Assembly: GCA_015680685.1 (NCBI GenBank)
Contig: MNCI01035156.1
Span: 355,572 to 419,571, forward strand
Reading direction: 5' to 3'
Source of the DNA: Gnetum montanum
Lineage: Eukaryota > Streptophyta > Gnetopsida > Gnetales > Gnetaceae
Length of the DNA: 64,000 bases
Positions within the stretch are counted from its first letter, which is position 1. The number at the start of each line of letters is the position of its first letter. The notes below the pieces were generated by a model. It ran no database searches and had not been told where the DNA came from. It saw only the letters and a list, made by a program, of their open reading frames with translations. This document shows, in pieces, positions 1-9,394 of the stretch. Position numbers and translations under genes: made by a program.

Positions 1-596
1 TGATCGTCGTGACGATCAACGAATCCGTCATTAGTGTGAGTGATTGTTCCTGCCGTGAACAGCTGGTGCTCACGGGGATGAGAGCCTGGAATATGTATCG
101 TTGATCTAAGGCCCTGATGCCTAACCTCTTCACTAGAGTGAGGGGGAGGAACATCATTTCCTAAGAAACCCATTGTGAGGGGTTCCTCATCTCCTATTTC
201 ACTAATGACGTGGGGAACCTTTCCCTTCAGTAGTGAATGTTGGCTCTCCTGCCTTGCATCCCGAATACGTTGGGCGTTTGTGGGTTGATAATCCCTTATA
301 TCATGGTCATCCAAAACTTATTCTGCGAACAGCTCATGCATGCCAATCTGTACCAAGGCACGGAAAAGCATGTTGGGAGCGGATCGATCTGGGGGTAAAA
401 CTATGTTACCTTGCATATCTCTCCACCGCTGTTGCTCATCTTGATGGAAAACAAAGGTAAAATACGGCACATACTCATCGGGATGAGTATATGTGACCTT
501 AGATTGTTGAGGACATGGTTGATCTCGGTTATGCGTATGATGCTGACTTTCTCCTGTATTGTCCTTAGGTGAGTTGATTTCGTGAGAAGAAGCCAT
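1..596 (-). pseudogene. gag N-terminal part of element A (one in-frame stop, runs off the window)
   Basis: The reading frame starts at the ATG at 596-594 (MASSHEIN) and stays open in one frame to the window edge except for a TAA at 320-318. It should encode the start of the capsid polyprotein that packages the element's RNA. After the stop the frame continues with VLDDHDIRDYQPTNAQ, which matches LEQDLRDYQPTKAQ in the gag of element C, so the frame is real and the stop is a lesion. The start is supported by the ATG at the same place in C (29777), about 130 bases inside the PBS. The stop might also be a read-through codon, but one copy cannot show that. Confidence 0.75.
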
Positions 597-723
597 TTCT
601 ATTGGTGTGCTAATTTCACCGTTATTTATTGTTCTTGATTAACTGATTAACCCTAAGGTTCGTTTTAAGCTCACAACGATGTGAGTGATATCCCTTATGT
701 TAAATTGGCGAAAAAACACTTAG

Positions 724-741
724 TCCCCGGCAACGGCGCCA
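724..741 (-). other. Primer-binding site of element A (tRNA-Asp)
   Basis: On the plus strand the 18 bases read TCCCCGGCAACGGCGCCA, which is the 3' end of plant tRNA-Asp including CCA as I know it. One base separates it from the LTR, which starts with TGATGAGT at 743. A tRNA-Asp primer is typical of Athila-lineage elements. The site has no visible decay. Confidence 0.88.
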
Positions 742-1164
742 ATGATGAGTGGCGAGGTACCCCTACACTCCACCATACGAATACGAGCGTACACGCGCGA
801 TCCGGTCGAACTCCGCAGACTAAATGCCTTAACGCCACAAGAAACACTTGGGGTTAATCGTTCGTTGTCTTCCCAGGCTTGCTTGTATGTGTCACGGTGT
901 ATGGTTAAGCAAGTCTGAGGTATGTGATTTTTTTGGTATTTTCGGCTTATCTTCTATGCTACCAGGAGAAAGGGTTGAGAAAACTAAACTAACTCTAACT
1001 AAGATCTAAGTCTAAATTAACTAGCGTCAGCATCCGTTCCCACTTACCGGACACACCCTGAACTATGCAACTGCAGCTTACCAAACGCTAATCGTTACTG
1101 GGATCGCCACACGTAACGCAAGTGCTCGAAGTGGTCGTACTGAGGCACCTATTTAGCCTACGTG

Positions 1165-1450
1165 TGATAAGCAGCCGATTCCTTAGCCAGCCGTACACAC
1201 CCGTGGGTGCTCGTAACTAAGTCGTACTTATCACACGTTCTAGCCTAGCAATGAGCAGCCGATTCCTCAACTAGCCGTACACATCGGACTACCACTGGGA
1301 TTACCAAGCGCAGAATCCTGGAATACGCTACTGGGTTACCAAGCAGCCAATGCTCGTAATTGAGTCGTACTCATGCATTGCGTCAAGCAGCCGATTCCTT
1401 GACTAGCCGTACACGTCCGTAGACGCTCGTAATCAAGTCGTACTTGAACG
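1165..1450. repeat. Imperfect direct repeats inside the LTR of element A
   Basis: GCAGCCGATTCC occurs three times (about 1171, 1257 and 1389), each followed by AGCCGTACAC and, in two copies, by a GCTCGTAA...AAGTCGTACT block. The units are about 70-90 bp and diverged. The C LTRs carry only one equivalent unit, so the repeats explain the greater length of A's LTR. Confidence 0.7.
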
Positions 1451-1692
1451 CACTAGGAAAGCAGTAAATGAAAACAATAAATAAAACCACGTGCTGCAAG
1501 GTTTATCCAATCAAGTTCGTCTTTATTGCCGTACACAACTTGGGTTCAGGTTACAAGCTGCTCGAATAAAGAGCCGTTCACTCTAGGACTCCTACTGCGG
1601 GCACATGGGGAAAAATTCTAACTCTGGAGTGATCAATCTGCTAGAGCTTCACTACACTAGCTAGGATTGGGAAATGAAGGGAGTGCCGCCTC

Positions 1693-1702
1693 TTATTTAT
1701 AG
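1693..1702 (-). promoter_or_regulatory. TATA box in LTR of element A
   Basis: On the minus strand this reads CTATAAATAA. The same CTATAAATA core occurs at the corresponding place in every LTR in the window, which supports a promoter role rather than chance AT-richness. Confidence 0.6.
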
Positions 1703-1752
1703 ATATGGCGGCGGGACGCGATATCGCGGCAAATGCAAGTCGCGTCTCATCA

Positions 1753-3640
1753 TCCTCCTTCCTCTTAACCATTTTCATCCTCTTCTTCCTCCTCTAGCTT
1801 CGACTAAAGCTATAGAGGATGTGATTGTGATGGAGGTGACTAGTGGAACAAAGATGATCATAGGGTCCACCAAACTAGTTAAGATTAAGGGCATGAGTAA
1901 TCAAGGAAGGTCCACCACCATGAAAGAAGGGACAAGAGAGGAAATCATAGGCATAATGGCCATTTTAGAGGCTATAACTATGATAAGCCTTTCCTTGCAA
2001 CTCAAAATATGTTGAATATCATAGAGGTAGTGAGAATTCCAATGAGGCATGTGAAAGATAACCAGATCAAGCAATTGGACATGTATAATATTCTCAAGTT
2101 CGGAGGGGGGACATAAATCAAATCCACAAAATCATCTTTAAGCCTTTCATGATGCCTGTGCCATACAAAATATGGAGAATGAATGACAAAAATTAAAGTT
2201 TTTTCCAAGGACACTCATCAAAGAAGCTAAAAGTTGGTACCGATCTTTGGAGCCAAAATCAATTCATAGATGGAGTATGATGCTTGAGATTTTAATGACA
2301 AGTATCAAATATACTCATAAGTGTCCAAGCTAAGAAAGTAGATACAAGATTGAAAACAAGAAGTACATGAACCCTTGGATGTAGCCATGGGTAGGTACTA
2401 TTCCATTTTGCACTAATGTCCTGACCATGGTTATTCTCAATGGGAGTAGCTTCACCATATCATAGATGGGATCTACAAAGAAACAAGGAGAACTCCTAGG
2501 GTCTATTCTTAAGGGAGACTTTTAGAACTAAAAGTTCATCAGATTCAAAGGTAGATAGGGTAGGTTGCCAAAAAAGAAGGAAAGTTGAGAAAAAGAAAAA
2601 GTACAGAGGAGTACAACCAAGACCCTTCCATCAGAAAAAGGGAAGTTCAATTCTATGATAATGATAAGGAAGCACCACTTGATGAGGTGGTATAATAAAA
2701 GACCTTTCCAATTCAAAAATTTATCTTTGAAATTTTGGCTAAGGTAAACAAAATGTGGAACTCTTTGGATGAAAATTTCCAAACTGCTTTAAAAATAGTA
2801 GAGGAATCTAAAGAGCAAAGTAGTGATCATGATTACAAGATAAGGAAGGAAGTTGAATGCACCTACTAAAGGAGTAAGAGCAAGGCTACTATAGTAGAGA
2901 AGCATGTGGACTCCTAAATAGATGATGGTGGTGGATGTAACATCTACCAATATGAACATCCTAAGGGATGTTGCCTCATTATGTCACACTTGCAAGAATC
3001 TGGAATGTGGGATGTATGCTCTAAATCCTAGATTGGATAGAAGGTAAGCACCCAAAATATTGTCTTATCCTCAAGGCAATCCAAGGTAGTTCCACAAAAA
3101 ATAAGCCTATTATCCAAGTGGAGATCCACCATAACCTTATGAGTAGTATCACCAATGGTAGCACCCATAGTCATGGAGGATGCCACCACCTAGAGAGTAG
3201 TACCCTTACCGATAGCCTGATCTATATGGGTACTATCTTTGAAAGCCCATTTCTCTACATAACTCTTCCAATCATGCTTCATTCTAGCATCACTACTACC
3301 CTCCTGAATACTATAGAGCCCAATCTCTAAGAGGAAAATCCCCATTTCCTCATTACCCTCCTCATCTGTTTGCACATGTCTCTCCACTCTCAACTAAATT
3401 ACCACTTGCTTCATTAATGCACAGTGAGATTCCAGCCTAGCCATAGCAATGTAATGCCACTAGGGCTATTAACTTATATCCAACTACTTAGTCGAGTGGT
3501 TTAGAAACTAAATCTTGAAAAAGACCATGCTTCTAAATCTTTAGTCATATAAAGCCCTCACAAACTTATGTGGCTAATAGCCCTACTTCTTCCTCATTCT
3601 CTACATCTACTCTGTTTGAGTTCCTTTTAAACCAAATATC
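1753..3640 (+). pseudogene. gag remnant of element B
   Basis: The region is collinear with the gag of element C. It has an acidic, Ser/Pro-rich stretch near 1760-1800, a capsid core around 2010-2350 matching the EGGY...HHLQAFHD-type block of C and F, and a variant zinc knuckle at about 2935-3010 (CNIYQYEHPKGCC), followed by the Gln/Pro-rich tail. Element A interrupts it just upstream of 1753, so the N-terminus is missing here. It carries many stops and frameshifts and cannot make a capsid protein. Confidence 0.7.
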
Positions 3641-3649
3641 TCCCAAGGT

Positions 3650-4430
3650 ACATATCGTCATGTTAATCCATATGGTAACTAATTAGGTAAAGGCTAGTCA
3701 CCTTTCTAAGAAAAGATCTGATCCTAGAAGTCCCCTTATCTATCTACAAATCACTAGGAATGAGCCTTGCAAAGCTCTTCTAAACTCAAGTTCTAGTGTA
3801 AATTTGATTTATCATGAGATGCATAAAGCTTGAAACTTACCTCCACTATAAAAGAGTAATATCCATCTTGAGTTGGTGAACCAGTCCATCATTGTTCCCT
3901 TGGGACTAGTGGAGGACATTGTGACCATCATTTTTGGGTGGTCCTATTTGGTCAATTTCCTGGTGATCTGAGTTGACAATAGCAAAGGGAACTTTCCATC
4001 ATCATGGGAAGGGCTTGGCTAAGTAGCATTGATGTATGGATGGACATCATAGACCTTTCCTTGAATATTTCCAAGAAAAATGCATTTGGAAAGATAGAGA
4101 AGAAGAGAGTTCCATGCACCATGTATAGTGATATAGGGTAAAACTATGTGCAAAAATTTTGGTCTATGAAAAGTACATCCATCACAACATGCAGACAATG
4201 TGTAGATAAAATAGAAATTCAAAGGTGCCTGTACATAGTAGCCACAAAATAAGAAGACACTCAATGGCTAACAATCGATCCTAAAAGTAGCTCAAAACCT
4301 TGCATGGAGCCAACCAAGAGCCTAGTGAGTGCCTATGTTGAAGGAAGGGATGAACTGGAGTGAGTTCATTTCAAACTCTTTAATGATGAACTTGATGACA
4401 CTTATTGAGAAGCATTGGAAATCCATTAAA
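3650..4430 (+). pseudogene. Protease region of element B, active site lost
   Basis: Around 3757-3830 the translation reads NEPCKALLNSSSSVNLIYHE, against NEPCKDLLDSGSSVNLI in element C. The catalytic Asp has become Asn and the Gly has become Ser, both explained by G-to-A changes. Downstream comes IIMGRAWLSSIDVWMD (about 4003-4050), the conserved segment that follows protease in this lineage, then a Lys-rich linker. The aspartic protease would cut the Gag-Pol polyprotein; this copy is dead. Confidence 0.7.
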
Positions 4431-4439
4431 GCTTTAAAC

Positions 4440-5530
4440 AAGAGCCTCTAAAGTTGAAAACTTTACCTATAGGCATGGAATATGCTTTTTTGAACAATGA
4501 AAAGCTAGTAATAATTAATGTTAATCTTTCTCTTAAACAGAAAGAGAATCTATTAAAGATGATCAATAGAAGGCAAAAAATCTTTATTTGGTTATATCCT
4601 AAACTCATAAGGATTTATCCTAGGATATGCCAACATCGTATCTATATAGATCTTTCCATAAAGCCAAAGAGGCAGCCATAGTGGTAGCTAAACCTCAAAT
4701 TAAAGCAAATCATCAAGGAAGAGATTAAGAAACTTCTTAAGGTAGGGTTCTTACATCTCATTATGGATAGCAAGTGGGTTAGCCCACTTGTGATTGTGAC
4801 AAAGAAAGATGGCAAGTAGAGGATTTGTATTTACTTTAGGCTATTGAACATGACAATGTATAAAGATCATTTTCCATTATCATATGTGGACAAGGTATTG
4901 GACACTATCTCTTAGCATTACTACTACAGCTTTTTGGATGGTTATAGTGGCTATAATCAATTTTAGATTGCACTTGAGGATGAGGCCAAAACCACATTTA
5001 CAAGTTTCTAGGGAACTTTTACATATAGAAAGATGTCATTTAGTCTATGAAATATTTTTACAACCTTGCAACACCTTATCCTTTACATCTTTCAATAGTA
5101 GATTGGTAGCAAGGTGGAAGTCTTCATGGATGACTTCTCTACCTATGGTGCTACATTTGAGCAAGCCTTAGAATACCATGAGCAACTATTGAAAAGGTGT
5201 GTGGAGACCAAACTTTGACTCAATTGGAAAAAGATTCATTTGATTTTCCAAGAGGAAATTATATTAGGGCACAAAATCTTAGAAGTAGGGATTGAGCTGG
5301 AGCTTTAGAAAATAAGGATCATCTAAAGAATTTCTTCTTAGCCAAAAACTATTAAAGATGTTTAGTCATTCCTTGGCCACACTGGCTACTATTGGTGATT
5401 CATAAATAATTTCTTTAAGGTTGCTAAACCATTGGTGGAGATGACAAAGAAAGATGCTTCATTTATCTGGATCAAGAAATGCAAGAAGGTATTTCAGAAA
5501 CTCAAGAAAAAGCTTATAGAAACTCCAATT
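4440..5530 (+). pseudogene. Reverse transcriptase remnant of element B
   Basis: The conserved RT blocks can be followed in order: WVSPLVIVTKKDGK (about 4778-4820), RICIYFRLLNM, KDHFPL, YSGYNQ (about 4940), and the catalytic box VFMDDFSTYG (about 5122-5150) with both Asp residues. Stops replace Trp and Gln of element C, for example GK*RIC for GKWRVC and YNQF*IA for YNQIQIA. The C-terminal connection with SFLGHTGYYW follows at about 5370. The motif set points to the Athila lineage. Confidence 0.8.
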
Positions 5531-5539
5531 CTATGAGCA

Positions 5540-5925
5540 CTTGACTAGTCCAGACCATTTCACATCATGAAAAACATATCAAACTATGCCTTGGAAGTTA
5601 TGCTTATGTAGTTGGAAAATTAGAAACATCTATACTACATCCACTATGCAAGCTAAAGCATTGTGGGTACACAGCTAAATTACATCACAATAGAGAAAAG
5701 AGCTAATGACAATCATGTATGCATTGGAGAAATTTAGGTACTATGTGCTTGGGTACAAGGCATTTGTGCACATGAACCATAATGTAATTTGCTTCCTAAT
5801 GAACAAACTAACAGTGAGCCCCTGTGTCATATGGTGGCTTATGATCTTGCAAGAATTTGATCTCGTGATTATAGATTCAAAGGAAACTAAGAATCTGTTT
5901 GTTGACCACTTGTCTCGATTGTGAT
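5540..5925 (+). pseudogene. RNase H remnant of element B
   Basis: The domain aligns with that of element C: FHIMKNISNYALEVML against FHIMTDAFNFALGAVL, then ALEKFRYYVLGYKAFVHMNH against ALEKFRHYVLGYKVFVYTDH, ending FVDHLSRL at 5924. Both aligned catalytic Asp positions (TDA and YTDH) have changed to Asn, so the enzyme would be inactive even without the stops. Confidence 0.75.
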
Positions 5926-5959
5926 GGGATAACAAAGAGGAGGATAACTTTCTATTAAT

Positions 5960-7306
5960 CAATTTCTTGATAAAATCCTCTTTGCTAGTGCTATAAATGA
6001 ACAAGTGCATAATGAACCTAATTGGTACAATGACATCCTCACCTATCTTCTCACTCAAGAGATGCCACAAGAGTTGGACCATAGGAAGAAACAATAGTTT
6101 TTTCATTAGGCCAAACACTTCATGGAGATCAATAGACACCTTTATAAGGTATGCACTAATGGCCTGGTTCATGGGTGTGATCTTGATGTTGACCAACTAT
6201 GCATCCTCCAGGATGCTCATGGGGGTCCTTGTGGGGGTCACTATGCTGGGAGACACACTGCCATTAAGATCTTGATGGCAAAGTATTATTAGCCAATAGT
6301 CTTCATGGATACTCACCAATTTGTCCACTCTTTGTGATCGCTATCAATGTGATGGTGGGATGACAACTTGAATGGAAGGAACTTAGCAATGAATCCAACC
6401 ATTTGAACCTTTTTGACATCTAGGTCATGGACTTCATGGATCCCATCACACCCATGTTGAATGGAAAGGTGTACAACATAGTTGTTATTGACTATTTTAT
6501 GAAATGGACAAAAGTTGCAGCTATCATCAATTGTACATCCTCTACAACTACTTGGTTTCTAGAACAGAATGTTATAAATGGGTTTGGAATTCCACATGCA
6601 CTAATTTCTGATAATGGTACTCATTTTATAGGCACCACCTTTTGAAAGCTCATGCAACTCTTGGTGATAAAACACAAATTGACAACACCCTACCATCCCC
6701 AACCTAACAGTCAAGCTGAGGTTACAAATAGGAAGATCACTAAAATATTAACCAAAATAATTAGCAAATATAGGAGAGATTTGAGCACTAAACTTAACAA
6801 TGCCCTTTGGACCTACCACTCAACATGGAAACTCCCTATAGGGTATTCTCCCTATGAACTAATATATGAAAAACTTTCAACTCTTCCTATTCAATTTGAG
6901 CTTTGTATACTTTCAATAGCCTATGACCTTGACCTTAACCTTAGTTTAGCACAAAAAGAAAGATTGATCAACCTTAATATGCTAGATGAGAATTGATTGA
7001 TGGCCATGTCCTTAAATGAAGTACACAAGGCATTTATCAAACAATGCCATGACCTCAAAATAAGGAAAGTAAAATTTCAACATGTTAAAAAGGTCTTTTA
7101 CTAGAACCCCACACATGTGTCACAACAAACTAAGTTCCAAACATTGTGGGAAATGGACTTACATCATTTATAAAACCTTTTCTTCTAAGATCATGTCAAT
7201 CTACAAACATAAAAGCCTAAATAAGAAACTATTGATCAACATGCCACAAGTAAAACCTTTTCATGAACCCAAAAGAGGTAGTGCTAGCAACACCTCCTTA
7301 GATTGA
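5960..7306 (+). pseudogene. Integrase remnant of element B
   Basis: A zinc-binding HHCC module is visible at about 6200-6345 (DAHGGPCGGHYAGRHTA, then CDRYQC). The catalytic core at 6427-6996 is in one mostly open frame and retains all three acidic residues: VIDYFMKW, ISDNGTHF and QAEVTNRK. It ends with ALWTYHSTWKLPIGYSPYELIYE. Integrase inserts the cDNA into the genome. The frame is interrupted by one TGA at about 6643 within the core and by shifts upstream. Confidence 0.8.
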
Positions 7307-9394
7307 TAATCATGCTCAAGTTTTTGGATATCCTTCTTCTAGCTCAATTGGCGAGAAGATGGCCATCCATGCTAATCATATATTTGGTTCCTTAGTTTTT
7401 ATACTTTTTTATTTTTACACTTTTTTTATACCTTTTTATTCTTACACTTTTTATTTTACACACCATTTTTTGTTTTACAACATTGTTAGTATGTTTTATC
7501 TTTCTTAAATATTTTTCAATTTATTTTGTATTTTACTTTATTTTGGTGTGTATTTTGCTTATGTTTTTCTAATGTTTTGCTTTGTTTTTTGTTATTGCCA
7601 ATAGCACACACTAATGTTGTAGGTGTTTGCTAATGGTGGTTTGTACTTAATATTATTTGATTGCTAATGTCTAGTTTCTATCTTTGAATTTTCATGCTTA
7701 ATAACTAAGACATGGTTTCTTTTTCATGGAAGACGTAGTGAGTCCCTATCTTCCATCCATTCACAACACTCTATGGTGTTCTTAGTTTTTGAAATATGAG
7801 GTCCCTTTCCTTAATGAAACTTTAACAAACTTGTGACCTTGGTAGTATTTAAACTTGGGAAAGATTAAATGGATTGACAAGGGTGTGACTTCAAATGTAC
7901 GTTTCTACTCTCTTGAGTGCATGAGTATTTTCATGAATTTCTTACCATTTTGCTATTTACCAATAATAGAAAGTCAAAGTCTTTGCATGATGTGGTTCCA
8001 ATCCAAAAATCCATAAAAACATAAAATCCAAAAAACATGAAAATTGATTATAGAAATTCAAAGCACATCCCTTAGAAAAAATAATAGGCTACAAGCACTA
8101 GTTATGGGACTAGAAAGATGTGTTACTCATGCATGAAGGTCCCCTCTGACTAAGGCTCTTTCTCACTTTCTACTTCTCTTTTCTTCTTAATAAGGTATGA
8201 TGATTGATCTGTGGGAGCATTCTTGTGTCTTGAGGGGATGGGTTGTTCTTTGAGTATCAGTGTGAAGTCACTAAAAGTGGTTGGTTTTGATCTAGACTAA
8301 GGATGGAATTTATCATGTCATTTAACCATCAAATCCACAAGGGACCTCATGTGACCACAATTTGAAACTCCATTCCACCTTCTCTCTCATCCACTAATGC
8401 TGTTCATTTTTTATTTCACTATCAGTTTTCCATGTCATGTTCAATGTCTTAGTTTGATATGTTAAAATTCTACGATAGATTCTTCTAGATGAGGTCCTTA
8501 GCTTTTCATAATCATTAATCAATTGTGAGGCCCACACACTCCTTAGTTTTAGGATATGCAAAGTTAAAGAGGGCATGAGCTTGCTATGGGAAGGATTCAC
8601 TTGCATTTCCTTTGGTTTAGTTAGTTAAGTTCCTTACCCTTAGGCATTTTCACAAGAAAATCATTTTACATTCCCCATCAATTGCATCCAATTGTGTCCT
8701 CCTTTATGGCATTTCTCCAACATAAAAAATTCATTCTCCTAGTTAAAACTCTAGTTTTGTGCATAATCTAAGCCCTCTTCAATCATTTCATCATGTTCAT
8801 TGCTTTTCTGGCTCTCCAAAGACTCCAATTTCATGCTTAAACTTTTTCTATTTTTTGAATGTTTTAATTTGAAAAATTTTCTCCATAGGCCTTGTTAACG
8901 AGATCCTATCAATGGAGCAAATGAGACCCTATCAATGCAACATAAAAAGTCTATAAATATGTGACCTCACTTAGTAATTTTTCACATTTTTACTCAAACA
9001 AAGGGGGAGATTTTGATCTTTTTAGAGCCTAGAACCTTCCAAGAATCATAACTTTCTAATTTTTTGTCCAATTAAGCTTGTTCTTTAGTCCTGTAGCTAC
9101 CATAGGTAAGCTCTTTGTCATGGGGCCAAAAACCTTAGGTTTTTGATGGAAAATGTTTCAAATTTGTTCTAACTCCTACAAATATTTAACTAATAAACTA
9201 ACATGAAAAATATCAATTGATGAAAGTTTAACCTTTCCAATAATCTTTGATGATCATCTAAAATAAATAACATCAAAATAATATTAAAATCATTAACTTT
9301 CCATGGACATAATTTAGTGAAAGTGTAACTTCCCAATGAAATAAGATACTCAAAAGTTATAAGTTACACACTACATGCTAATCCTTGGTTATGT
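7307..9394 (+). other. 3' noncoding region of element B, with blocks shared with C and F
   Basis: I see no coding sequence here. Two stretches recur in elements C (minus strand) and F: one around 7980-8150 (CTTTGCATG.TGTGGTTCC and CAAAGCACATC.CTTAGA, then a CTAGAAAGA block) and one at 8574-8606 (GAGCTTGCT.TGGG.AGGAT.CACTTGC). Between them lie AT-rich and T-rich runs (7390-7580). Confidence 0.65.

Larger units (their letters stand above)
1..1752 (-). mobile_element. Element A: Athila-type LTR retrotransposon, 5' end only
   Basis: This is the 5' end of a minus-strand element, holding a complete 5' LTR (743-1752), a tRNA-Asp primer-binding site (724-741) and the start of gag (596 down to 1). 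The rest lies left of the window. On its right the sequence passes directly into the gag of element B, so A is inserted in B; the left target-site copy is outside the window and cannot be checked. A is rich in CpG and has one stop in about 200 gag codons, while all its relatives here are CpG-poor and riddled with stops. I infer it is the youngest insertion in the window. Confidence 0.85.
743..1752 (-). repeat. 5' LTR of element A, 1010 bp
   Basis: The LTR is bounded by TGATGAGT at 743 and CTCATCA ending at 1752, a terminal inverted repeat shared with the LTRs of B and C. It aligns with the C LTRs over its ends, including the block GCTCGAAGTGGTCGTACTGAG (1123-1143), but is about 170 bp longer because of internal repeats. 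It is rich in CpG. In element orientation the transcription start should follow the TATA box at 1702-1693. Confidence 0.85.
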
